From: Actinomycetota bacterium
Lineage (GTDB): Bacteria; Actinomycetota; Acidimicrobiia; Acidimicrobiales; Microtrichaceae
Assembly (NCBI GenBank): GCA_963169245.1
Contig: CAUJEC010000016.1
Span: 1 to 37,053 of the forward strand
Length of the DNA stretch: 37,053 nt
Direction of reading: 5' to 3'
Shown here: positions 1 to 7,966 of the stretch, piece after piece
How positions within the stretch are numbered: the first letter of the stretch is position 1
How the letters are laid out: each line of letters starts with the position of its first letter
Position numbers and translations under genes: made by a program
Notes under the pieces: generated by a model
Database searches by the model: none
What the model saw: only the letters and a program-made list of their open reading frames with translations
What the model was told of the DNA's origin: nothing

Positions 1-1
1 G

Positions 2-349
2 GTCACGGGCGAAGGCGAACGGACCGTTCTTCATGTGCTCGGCGACGTCGACCTGGCTTCGCTCCCGATCCTTGCGGGCCACATTGGCGCCACACAGGGC
101 GAAGCGCTGGAGATCGACTTGAGCAGTGTCGACCACTTCGACCCACTCGCGATGGGCGTGCTGCTGGCTGCGAAGCTTCGCATGAGGCGACGCAATGGAA
201 CTCTGAGCATTGTCTGCCCTCCAGGAAGGACGCGTTCGGTCCTCGAGGATTGCGGCCTCACTTCGGTTCTCACGGTGAAGGACGGCGCCCTTCCGGCTCG
301 GGACAGTGACCTGCCGGTGCAGGACGGCAAGGCGCAGGACGGCGAGTAG
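2..349 (+). CDS. STAS-domain (anti-anti-sigma factor-like) protein, 5' truncated at window edge
   Basis: Open frame runs to the left edge (VTGEGERTVLHVLGDVDLASLPILAGHI...LSSVDHFDPLAMGVLLAAKLRMRRRNG); typical STAS pattern of beta strands and a (V/D)xSxVxFhD-like segment. Confidence 0.65.
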   Translation, partial: VTGEGERTVLHVLGDVDLASLPILAGHIGATQGEALEIDLSSVDHFDPLAMGVLLAAKLRMRRRNGTLSIVCPPGRTRSVLEDCGLTSVLTVKDGALPARDSDLPVQDGKAQDGE

Positions 350-1567
350 TCAGCCCTCCGCGTAGCGAGCGAGTTCGGTTCGAGCGACCTGTCGGCGGTG
401 GACCTCGTCAGGGCCGTCGGCAAATCGGAGTGTCCGAAGACCCGCGTACATCCGAGCGAGCGGGAAGTCATCCGAGACGGATCCTCCGCCGTGTGCCTGC
501 ATGGCCCTGTCGACCACACGAAGCGCCATGCTTGGGGCAACGACCTTGATCGCCGAGATCTCGATCGCTGCACCTTTCGCTCCGACTGTGTCCATGAGCC
601 AGGCCGCCTTGAGCGTCAGAAGTCTGGCCTGTTCGATCTCGATTCGTGAATCCGCAATCCATTCCCGGATCACTCCTTGCCGGGCGAGCGGCCCACCGAA
701 TGCCACTCGTTGGGTCACTCGCCGACACATCATCTCAAGTGCGCGTTCCGCGATCCCGATCGTGCGCATGCAGTGATGGATACGTCCTGGACCCAGGCGT
801 GCCTGAGCAATCGCAAAACCGCCACCTTCCTGGCCGACCAGGTTCGACACCGGAACCCGGACATTGTCGAAGTCAACCTCGCCGTGACCTTCACGATCTG
901 TGTAGCCGAACACGGTCAGGTCTCGAACCTTTGTGACGCCGGGCGTATCGAAGGGAACCAGAATCATCGACTGCTGCAGGTGACGAGGGGCATCCGGATT
1001 GGTCTTGCCCATCACGATCATGACCTTGCAACGGTCCGAACTCGCCCCTGAGGTCCACCATTTGCGGCCATTGAGGACGTAGTGATCGCCGTCGCGTTCG
1101 ATTCTCATCTGAATATTTGTGGCGTCAGAGGACGCGACATCGGGTTCGGTCATGGCGAACGCCGAGCGGATCTCCCCCTGGAGGAGCGGCACGAGCCACT
1201 CCTCCTTCTGTTCAGGGGTGCCAAAGAGGGTCAGCACCTCCATGTTGCCCGTGTCGGGCGCTGAGCAGTTCATCGACTCGGGAGCGAGTTCGGCGTGACG
1301 TCCGGTCAACTCTGCGATGTGGGCATAGTCGAGGTTGGAGACAGGGTCCGGTGTCCACTCGGTCACATGGGGCATGAACAGGTTCCATAGGCCTCGGTCA
1401 CGGGCTGCCGCCTTGAGATCCTCGAGTATCTGGGGGTGGCCATGAGGATCGCCAAGGTCAGCCATCTGCTGTCGGTAGATCGGCTCGGCGGGGACCACCT
1501 CGGAAGCCAGGAAGTCCTCAGCTCGGGCCTTGAGGTCACGTCCGCGGTCACTTGGTTCGAAGCTCAT
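350..1567 (-). CDS. acyl-CoA dehydrogenase family protein
   Basis: 405 aa; [70 protein letters not shown] are acyl-CoA dehydrogenase signatures. Confidence 0.93.
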   Translation of the reverse strand: MSFEPSDRGRDLKARAEDFLASEVVPAEPIYRQQMADLGDPHGHPQILEDLKAAARDRGLWNLFMPHVTEWTPDPVSNLDYAHIAELTGRHAELAPESMNCSAPDTGNMEVLTLFGTPEQKEEWLVPLLQGEIRSAFAMTEPDVASSDATNIQMRIERDGDHYVLNGRKWWTSGASSDRCKVMIVMGKTNPDAPRHLQQSMILVPFDTPGVTKVRDLTVFGYTDREGHGEVDFDNVRVPVSNLVGQEGGGFAIAQARLGPGRIHHCMRTIGIAERALEMMCRRVTQRVAFGGPLARQGVIREWIADSRIEIEQARLLTLKAAWLMDTVGAKGAAIEISAIKVVAPSMALRVVDRAMQAHGGGSVSDDFPLARMYAGLRTLRFADGPDEVHRRQVARTELARYAEG

Positions 1568-1573
1568 GTCCCG

Positions 1574-1579
1574 AACCTA
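1574..1579 (-). promoter_or_regulatory. putative -10 box TAGGTT, 6 nt upstream of the acyl-CoA dehydrogenase ATG (candidate leaderless promoter)
   Basis: Minus strand reads TAGGTT-CGGGAC-ATG; part of a recurring TAGGNT-N6/7-start pattern in the window. Confidence 0.45.
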
Positions 1580-1638
1580 TCCAAGCCCGATGGGCGATGC
1601 TTGCAAACCGTCAGATTGATGGAATTGAGCGAACTTGT

Positions 1639-1667
1639 TTGACATCGGGCCGTGAGCCTCGTTATCT
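1639..1667 (+). promoter_or_regulatory. putative topA promoter: TTGACA (1639-1644), 17-bp spacer, TTATCT (1662-1667)
   Basis: Perfect -35 consensus; the -10-like box ends 7 nt before GTG at 1675 and there is no obvious Shine-Dalgarno. Confidence 0.5.
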
Positions 1668-1674
1668 GTGCAAC

Positions 1675-4548
1675 GTGGGTAACCCTCTGGTCATCGTCGA
1701 GTCTCCGGCAAAAGCGCGAACAATCGCGCGCTTCCTGGGGTCCGGATTTCAGGTCGAGTCGTCGATCGGTCACATCCGTGACCTGCCTCAGAACGCGGCC
1801 GAGGTCCCCAAGGAGTACAAGGCGGAGAAGTGGGCGAGCCTGGGTGTCGACACCGACAATCACTTCAAGCCGATCTATGTGGTCAATCCGGACAAGAAGG
1901 ACCATGTCCGATACCTGAAGCAGCTTCTAAAGGATGCGGATGAGCTCTATCTCGCAACCGATGAGGATCGCGAAGGGGAGGCGATCGCCTGGCATCTGCT
2001 CGAGGTGCTCAACCCGAAGGTCCCGGTCAAGAGAATGGTGTTCCACGAGATCACCCAGTCGGCGATCCGTCACGCGATCGAGAACCCCCGCGAACTCGAC
2101 ATGCGTCTCGTCGATGCCCAAGAGGCGCGTCGCATCATGGACCGGCTCTACGGGTACGGGCTCTCGCCGGTCCTCTGGAAGAAGGTCATGCGTGGACTCT
2201 CGGCCGGACGCGTTCAGTCGGTTACGACCCGACTGATAGTCGAGCGTGAGCGTGAACGGATGGCGTTCCGATCTGGCCGCTGGTGGGACCTCCAGGCCCG
2301 CTGCCGTCACAGCGAACCTGCCAAGGACCAGACCGGTTTCGGGGCGACGCTGCTGGAGATCGACGGCAGGCGAATCGCAACCGGCAAGAACTTCTCCTCT
2401 GTTGGAGAACTCCAGGCCAAAGACGGCTCGAACCTGGTGCTGCTCGACGAGACCTCGGCCACCCAGTTGCGTGATGCTCTCTCGGGCGAGCAGCTCAGGG
2501 TTCGCTCGGTCGAACGCAAGCCCTATACCCGCAAGCCTTCGCCTCCGTTTATGACCTCGACGCTCCAACAGGAGGCGGGCAGGAAGCTTCGAATGTCGGC
2601 CGCTCAGACGATGTCGACAGCGCAGCGTCTCTATGAGAACGGCTTCATCACCTACATGAGGACCGACTCGTCGACCCTCTCGGAGACCGCCATCAACGCG
2701 GCACGCGCGCAGATTCGCGAACGCTATGGCGATGACTATCTGCCCAGCTCGCCACGCGTCTACGCCAATAAGTCGAAGAACGCCCAGGAGGCCCACGAGG
2801 CCATTCGTCCTGCGGGGGAGACCTTCCGCACACCCGAGCAGGTCGCATCGCAGTTGAACGCGTCAGAACTGCGGCTCTATGAACTCATCTGGCAGCGCAC
2901 GATCGCGTCGCAGATGACCGATGCCCGTGGTGAGTCCGTCCACGTGCGACTCGTTGCTCACACCGCTGGGTTACAGATGGCTGCGGCGGGTGGAGTCTTC
3001 GCAGACGGCACCGAGGCGCTCTTCGCCGCATCCGGACGCACAATCCAGTTCCCCGGGTTCCTTAGGGCATATGTTGAGGGATCAGATGACCCCGAAGCTG
3101 GTGGCGATGATCAGGAGCGAGTGCTTCCGAACATGTCAGAGGGCGACGCCATAGCCTTCGACTCCCTCGATGCCGTGTCGCACGACACTGAACCGCCGGC
3201 ACGTTTCACCGAGGCGTCGTTGGTCAAGAAGCTCGAGGAGATGGGGGTGGGCAGACCGTCCACCTACGCGTCGATCATCTCGACGATCCAGAACCGCGGG
3301 TATGTCTGGAAGAAGGGCACAGCGCTGATCCCGAGCTTCACTGCGTTTGCTGTTGTCAATCTGTTGGAACGCCATTTCGAGACCTTCGTCGACTATGCGT
3401 TCACCGCAAAGGTCGAGGAGCAACTGGACGCGATCGCATCGGGTAACGCAGAGATGGAGGCGTGGCTCTCGAAGTTTTACTTCGGTGAAGCGGGTCCGGA
3501 CGCACATCGAGTTGAGGCGGCCCTTGATGCGGCTGTGGCGGACCTCGAGGACCTTGAAGACCTTGGACTCAAGGCACTCATCGATACGAGCATGGGCCTC
3601 ATCGACGCGCGATCGGTCAACTCGATCCCGCTCGGCGTCGACAGCGAAGGACGCACGATCGAGGCCCGAGTCGGTCGCTATGGCCCCTACATCGAGCGTG
3701 TGATCTCAGAGGATGAGAGCCAGCGAGCGAGCATCCCCGATGACATCCCTCCGGATGAGTTGACCATCGACCGTGCGGTTGAACTCCTGGAAGCCCCAGC
3801 GGGCGACCGTTCGCTTGGAGTTCATCCGGACACCGGTCTGGAGGTCCACCTGAAGGCCGGGCGGTTCGGTCCATATGTACAGGAGGGGACTCACGAGGAG
3901 TCACCGGATGAGAAACCCCGTACGGCGAGCCTGTTCAAGGACATGGACCCGGCAACGGTCACGATCGAGGATGTGTTGCCGCTACTTGCCCTGCCTCGCC
4001 AAGTTGGCCTCGATCCGGAGTCCGATGAACCGATCTTGGCCTACAACGGCAAGTTCGGCCCCTATCTGAAGAAGGGCACTGACAGCCGCTCGCTCGAGAC
4101 AGAACCGCAGCTTCTGAGTGTGACACTCGAAGAGGCGCTGCGGATATTTGCTGAACCCAAGCGCCGGGGACGTGCCGCCGCCAAGGGGCCGCTACGGGAG
4201 ATGGGTCCGGATCCGGACTCCCAGAAACCGATCGTGGTCAAGGACGGGCGCTTTGGTCCATATGTGACCGACGGTGAGACGAACGCGAGCCTCCGCAAGG
4301 GTGACTCGGTCGAGGAACTGACGCTGGAACGGGCGGTGGAGCTACTCGCCGACAGGCGTGCTCGTGGACCGGCGAAGAAGGCTTCTAAGAAGAAGTCCGC
4401 CGCCAAGAAGCCGGCGAAGAAGGCGACGGCCAAGAAGGCCGCCGCCAAGAAGCCAGCGAAGAAGGCAGCAGCGAAGAAACCCGCCAAGAACGCACCAGCG
4501 AAGAAGGCCGATCCCGTCGATGACTCAGCTACCGAGTCCGGTGACTGA
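1675..4548 (+). CDS. topA: DNA topoisomerase I (type IA) with Lys/Ala-rich C-terminal tail
   Basis: GNPLVIVESPAKARTIARFLG, DEDREGEAIAWHL, LSAGRVQSVTTRLIVERE, TYMRTDSSTLS, GVGRPSTYASII; GTG 1675 is preferred over the upstream 1552 start; KKASKKKSAAKKPAKK... tail. Confidence 0.96.
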   Translation: MGNPLVIVESPAKARTIARFLGSGFQVESSIGHIRDLPQNAAEVPKEYKAEKWASLGVDTDNHFKPIYVVNPDKKDHVRYLKQLLKDADELYLATDEDREGEAIAWHLLEVLNPKVPVKRMVFHEITQSAIRHAIENPRELDMRLVDAQEARRIMDRLYGYGLSPVLWKKVMRGLSAGRVQSVTTRLIVERERERMAFRSGRWWDLQARCRHSEPAKDQTGFGATLLEIDGRRIATGKNFSSVGELQAKDGSNLVLLDETSATQLRDALSGEQLRVRSVERKPYTRKPSPPFMTSTLQQEAGRKLRMSAAQTMSTAQRLYENGFITYMRTDSSTLSETAINAARAQIRERYGDDYLPSSPRVYANKSKNAQEAHEAIRPAGETFRTPEQVASQLNASELRLYELIWQRTIASQMTDARGESVHVRLVAHTAGLQMAAAGGVFADGTEALFAASGRTIQFPGFLRAYVEGSDDPEAGGDDQERVLPNMSEGDAIAFDSLDAVSHDTEPPARFTEASLVKKLEEMGVGRPSTYASIISTIQNRGYVWKKGTALIPSFTAFAVVNLLERHFETFVDYAFTAKVEEQLDAIASGNAEMEAWLSKFYFGEAGPDAHRVEAALDAAVADLEDLEDLGLKALIDTSMGLIDARSVNSIPLGVDSEGRTIEARVGRYGPYIERVISEDESQRASIPDDIPPDELTIDRAVELLEAPAGDRSLGVHPDTGLEVHLKAGRFGPYVQEGTHEESPDEKPRTASLFKDMDPATVTIEDVLPLLALPRQVGLDPESDEPILAYNGKFGPYLKKGTDSRSLETEPQLLSVTLEEALRIFAEPKRRGRAAAKGPLREMGPDPDSQKPIVVKDGRFGPYVTDGETNASLRKGDSVEELTLERAVELLADRRARGPAKKASKKKSAAKKPAKKATAKKAAAKKPAKKAAAKKPAKNAPAKKADPVDDSATESGD

Positions 4549-5167
4549 CACGCCACGGGGCAGGCTCATCGTCTTCGAGGGTGGTGAGGGCTCCGGCAAG
4601 TCGACTCAGGCGAAACTGCTCGCCGAACGGATCGACGCCTTGTTGACCCGGCAGCCCGGAGCGACCGAATTGGGAGCGAGGATCCGGTCGATAGTTCTCG
4701 CCGAGGTGGGGGAGGGTGAACCGCTTTGCGACCGTGCCGAGGCGCTGTTGATGGCAGCTGATCGCGCGCAGCATGTCGAGACCGTGATCGAACCAGCGCT
4801 GCAGTCGGGCCGCGATGTCGTCTGCGACCGCTTCATCGGTTCTTCGGTCGCATACCAGGGATATGGCCGTGGGCTTGATGTTGACATCGTCCGGTCCATC
4901 TCGGGTTGGGCCTCTGGTGGGCTTTGGCCAAACGTCACGATTCTGCTCACAGTCTCCGAGGAGACAGCGGCCATTCGCACAGGTGGGGCACGAGATCGAA
5001 TAGAGGCAGCCGGGGCGGATTTCCATCGTCGGGTCCTTTCCGGGTTCCTCGAACAGGCCGGGGACGAGGACGACTGGTGGATCCAGGTTGATGGCGAAGG
5101 GTCTGTCGAGGAGGTTCACGAGCGAGTGCTCGATGCGCTTCGGGAGATGCTGGGAGTAGACCTATGA
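4541..5167 (+). CDS. tmk: thymidylate kinase
   Basis: GTG at 4541 (overlaps the topA end): GRLIVFEGGEGSGKSTQAKLLAERI...TRQPGATELGARIR...VVCDRFIGSSVAYQGYGRG. Confidence 0.92.
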   Translation: MTDTPRGRLIVFEGGEGSGKSTQAKLLAERIDALLTRQPGATELGARIRSIVLAEVGEGEPLCDRAEALLMAADRAQHVETVIEPALQSGRDVVCDRFIGSSVAYQGYGRGLDVDIVRSISGWASGGLWPNVTILLTVSEETAAIRTGGARDRIEAAGADFHRRVLSGFLEQAGDEDDWWIQVDGEGSVEEVHERVLDALREMLGVDL

Positions 5168-6237
5168 GCGATCAGCCGACAGTGGCCGAGGCCCTCTGGG
5201 CAAAGGTCCCGGGGCAGGCCGAAGCGGTTCGTCAACTCCGCGCCGCAGTGTCGATGCCGACCCATGCCTACCTGATCTCTGGGCCACCCGGGGCAGGCAA
5301 ACGCGAACTTGCCACAGCGTTCTGTGCGTCGCTGTTGGCTCGTGGCCTGGACGGCGACGAGGCCGATCGGGTAGCTGCCAGAGTTGAGTCCGGTGACCAT
5401 GGCGGAGTTGTGGTCGTCGAGCGCGAGGGGCCCTTCATCACCGCCGATGACGCTAGACGGGTCGTTGAACGAGCATCGAGATCTCCGCTCGAAGGCGACC
5501 TGCAGATCATCGTCATCATTGACTTCCATCTGGTCAGGGATGCCGGTCCGATGCTGCTCAAGAGCATCGAGGAACCGCCACCGCGCACCATGTTCGTGCT
5601 CCTGTCGGAGGAGCTACCTAGGGAACTCGAGACGATCGCGTCACGTTGCGTGGTCATAAACGTCGATGCCGTTCCGGTCGACACGCTCCTTGAGTTGCTG
5701 GTCTCAGAGGGCATAGACGACGATGTCGCCCGAGCGGCGGCCGAGGTCGCTGGTGGAAGCTTGACCCGGGCTCGACTGTTGGCCCGTGATCCGAAGGTCT
5801 CGCATCGTCGTGACCTGTGGTATCGAGTCCCCGAAAGACTCAATGGTCGCGGCTCGCGAGCCGGTGAGGTGGCCGATGACCTGGTCGGCTCGATCGAGGA
5901 TCTGAAGGCTCCACTCGCTGAGATGGAGGCCGAGGAACTCACAGCGCTCGACGCCCGGGCTGAGTCCATGGGGATCGATCCGACCAAGGGAGAGATCAAC
6001 AGGATCAAGGACCGTTACAAACGGACCGCTCGTCGGCTCCACACAGACGAGATGCGAGTCGGACTCGGGGTCCTTGTCGGCAGGTATCGGGACGAGGTCC
6101 TGTCGGGAGCGGACCCCGAAGACTTTCTCAAGGCGTCGGACCTGGTTCAGGGACTTTGTGACAATCTGGTCTTCAACGTCGGTGACGAACTGGCCCTCCA
6201 GTCGCTGCTGATGTCCCTGCCTCCGATCGGGCAGTGA
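5164..6237 (+). CDS. holB: DNA polymerase III delta' subunit
   Basis: HAYLISGPPGAGKRELATAFC, AGPMLLKSIEEPPPRTMFVLLSEEL, IASRCVVINV; ATGA overlap with tmk; tmk-holB order. Confidence 0.87.
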   Translation: MSDQPTVAEALWAKVPGQAEAVRQLRAAVSMPTHAYLISGPPGAGKRELATAFCASLLARGLDGDEADRVAARVESGDHGGVVVVEREGPFITADDARRVVERASRSPLEGDLQIIVIIDFHLVRDAGPMLLKSIEEPPPRTMFVLLSEELPRELETIASRCVVINVDAVPVDTLLELLVSEGIDDDVARAAAEVAGGSLTRARLLARDPKVSHRRDLWYRVPERLNGRGSRAGEVADDLVGSIEDLKAPLAEMEAEELTALDARAESMGIDPTKGEINRIKDRYKRTARRLHTDEMRVGLGVLVGRYRDEVLSGADPEDFLKASDLVQGLCDNLVFNVGDELALQSLLMSLPPIGQ

Positions 6238-6299
6238 GTTTGGGCCGAGTAGCGCCGTGGCCGAAGCGTTGTATCATCTAGGACTTCGCGAAAGCGTGC

Positions 6300-6375
6300 G
6301 CCCGGGTAGCTCAGTCGGTAGAGCAATTCACTCGTAATGAATAGGTCAGGAGTTCAATTCTCCTCTCGGGCTCCA
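6300..6375 (+). tRNA. tRNA-Thr (anticodon CGT), CCA encoded
   Basis: Cloverleaf by eye: acceptor GCCCGGG/CTCGGGC (one G-U), D-arm GCTC..GAGC, anticodon stem ATTCA/TGAAT with loop CTCGTAA, T-arm AGGAG-TTCAATT-CTCCT, then T-CCA. Confidence 0.96.
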
Positions 6376-6485
6376 TCAGTTGGGACAACGAGGTTGGCCT
6401 CAGGTCAGCTGTCCGAAAAACCCGGCCATTGTCTCAGGGGTCGGTGCTACCTTCGCTGAGGGGTAACCTGATCCGGGGGTGAGCG

Positions 6486-7106
6486 ATGACTGCTGTCATT
6501 AGTTCGAGCGGCGGTGAAAGGCCCGGCTCTGTTGCTGGGACCGGGCCCGGCGGCATGGACATCAGCATCGTGCCATTGAAGGGGCTTCCGTTTGCAGCGG
6601 CAGCGTTCGCGTTCGTGATCTATGCGATAGCGGCTAACTCCACATGGGCGCTGATGCTCGCCCACGTCGCAGGGGGCGCGCTCTGGACCGGAGTCGATCT
6701 CTATGTGGGGCTGATTCTCGGGCCGATCATCGGCGGGCTCTCACCGGCCGCCCGGATGGAGTTCTCCTCAAGGTTCATGCCGAAAATGGTCATCCTCATG
6801 CCGACACTGGTCATGATGACGTTGGCCGCCGGCTTCCAGATAGCCATCAACTACGGGAACCTCCTTCCGGGTACGGTCAACCGCCCTTGGCTTATCGTCT
6901 CGATGGCTGTCGTGGGTGTCATGTCAGTTGTCGCCCTCGGCTTCCTCGAGCCCGCCAACATTGCGGTTCTCTTCGAGATGAAGAAGTCCGAACCCGATGT
7001 GGATGTGATCGCTCACCTGATGAGACGATTCGTGTACACGGCTGGGGTGACCGGACTGATGCAGATCGCAACTCTGATCATCATGACAAGGGTGGCAACA
7101 CAATGA
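6486..7106 (+). CDS. uncharacterised multi-pass membrane protein
   Basis: 206 aa with several hydrophobic segments; GGGGGTGAG Shine-Dalgarno just before the ATG; ATGA overlap with the next gene. Confidence 0.75.
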   Translation: MTAVISSSGGERPGSVAGTGPGGMDISIVPLKGLPFAAAAFAFVIYAIAANSTWALMLAHVAGGALWTGVDLYVGLILGPIIGGLSPAARMEFSSRFMPKMVILMPTLVMMTLAAGFQIAINYGNLLPGTVNRPWLIVSMAVVGVMSVVALGFLEPANIAVLFEMKKSEPDVDVIAHLMRRFVYTAGVTGLMQIATLIIMTRVATQ

Positions 7107-7534
7107 CCCCCGAGTCTGCCGCCCCCGACGTCGTGCGCCCCTTCGAACGGCCGATGCCGCCGATCGTGGCCATCGGCATGTCGGCACTCTCACTCGCGGT
7201 GATCAGCGGAGTGCTTGTGGCGGGGCAGATCGGAGGGCAGCCCTCACTGACTCTGCCCGCAGTTCTGGTCGTCATCGGGCTTCTGTTGGAGATCGTCTCG
7301 GTAGCGTTTCTTGTGAGGATCCGACCGTTCGCGTGGTGGCGCTTCAGGACCGTATTCGGGTGGACACTGCTTGCCTATGTACTTCAGAGCAGCGTCATCG
7401 AATGGTCGTTCGTGAAGAACGATGTTCCCGGTAGACCGATGGCGATACTGAGCGCCGGGCTCGTGGTGTTCGCCACTGTCGTTCCGCTGATGATCTCGTT
7501 CACCACGGCGCGCTATCAGGACACGGGCACCTGA
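7103..7534 (+). CDS. uncharacterised membrane protein, coupled to the preceding gene
   Basis: ATG at 7103 overlaps the upstream TGA; MTPESAAPDVV...LVIIGLLLEIVSVAFLVRIRPFAWWRFRTVFG, about 4 TM segments. The longer ORF-track start at 6644 overlaps the previous gene and is unlikely. Confidence 0.7.
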   Translation: MTPESAAPDVVRPFERPMPPIVAIGMSALSLAVISGVLVAGQIGGQPSLTLPAVLVVIGLLLEIVSVAFLVRIRPFAWWRFRTVFGWTLLAYVLQSSVIEWSFVKNDVPGRPMAILSAGLVVFATVVPLMISFTTARYQDTGT

Positions 7535-7544
7535 AGCTCTGAGG

Positions 7545-7904
7545 ATGGTTCAGGAACCTCACCACGATACCGACCCTCACGACGATGCCGACGGCGCGGT
7601 CGAGAAGGCGTGGGCACGCCGGAGTGAGACTGGCTGGATGCTCTCGATTCGGGTTCAACCCGCTGGGGGGTGTACCCGCGTGGTCGGGTTACACGGCGAC
7701 GCTCTGAAGATCCGAGTGTCGGCCCCTGCGAACGAGGGCAAGGCCAACGCAGAACTGATCCGGTTCCTCGCCGACACCCTGGGAGTAGGCCGCTCAGATG
7801 TGAGGTTTATCCGTGGTCAGCGGAATCGGGAGAAGGTGGTCGAGGTTCGTGGGGGCATTGGACCGCTGCTTGCGCTCGTCGAGGACGCTCAAACGGGGGA
7901 GTAG
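7545..7904 (+). CDS. DUF167 / YggU family protein
   Basis: LSIRVQPAGGCTRVVGLHGDALKIRVSAPANEGKANAELIRFLADTLGVGRSDVRFIRGQRNREKVVEV is the family pattern. Confidence 0.88.
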   Translation: MVQEPHHDTDPHDDADGAVEKAWARRSETGWMLSIRVQPAGGCTRVVGLHGDALKIRVSAPANEGKANAELIRFLADTLGVGRSDVRFIRGQRNREKVVEVRGGIGPLLALVEDAQTGE

Positions 7905-7966
7905 CCTGCGCCTGTGTGGCGTAGCAGGTTGGCCCGGAGTCGAGTTCGGAGAGGAGGAGTGGCGAC

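Noticed and set aside
1552-1674. N-terminal extension of topA from the ORF track
   Set aside because: The conserved TopA start (GNPLVIVESPAKA) begins at GTG 1675; the extension overlaps the ACAD promoter and is not TopA-like.
1927-2796. 289-aa antisense ORF in topA, and other long antisense ORFs (e.g. 5268-6008, 9371-9901, 13669-14727, 19945-20754)
   Set aside because: High-GC shadow ORFs fully overlapping well-supported genes; low-complexity composition and no recognisable domain.
6383-6420. Nested stem after the tRNA (GGACA...GAGG-TTGG-CCTC...TGTCC then AAAAA) as a terminator
   Set aside because: Stems are short with a large asymmetric loop and there is no U-tract; too weak to call.
6644-7102. 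N-terminal part of ORF 6644-7534
   Set aside because: Arg/Gly-rich, out of frame across a good membrane-protein gene; the real start is probably ATG 7103.
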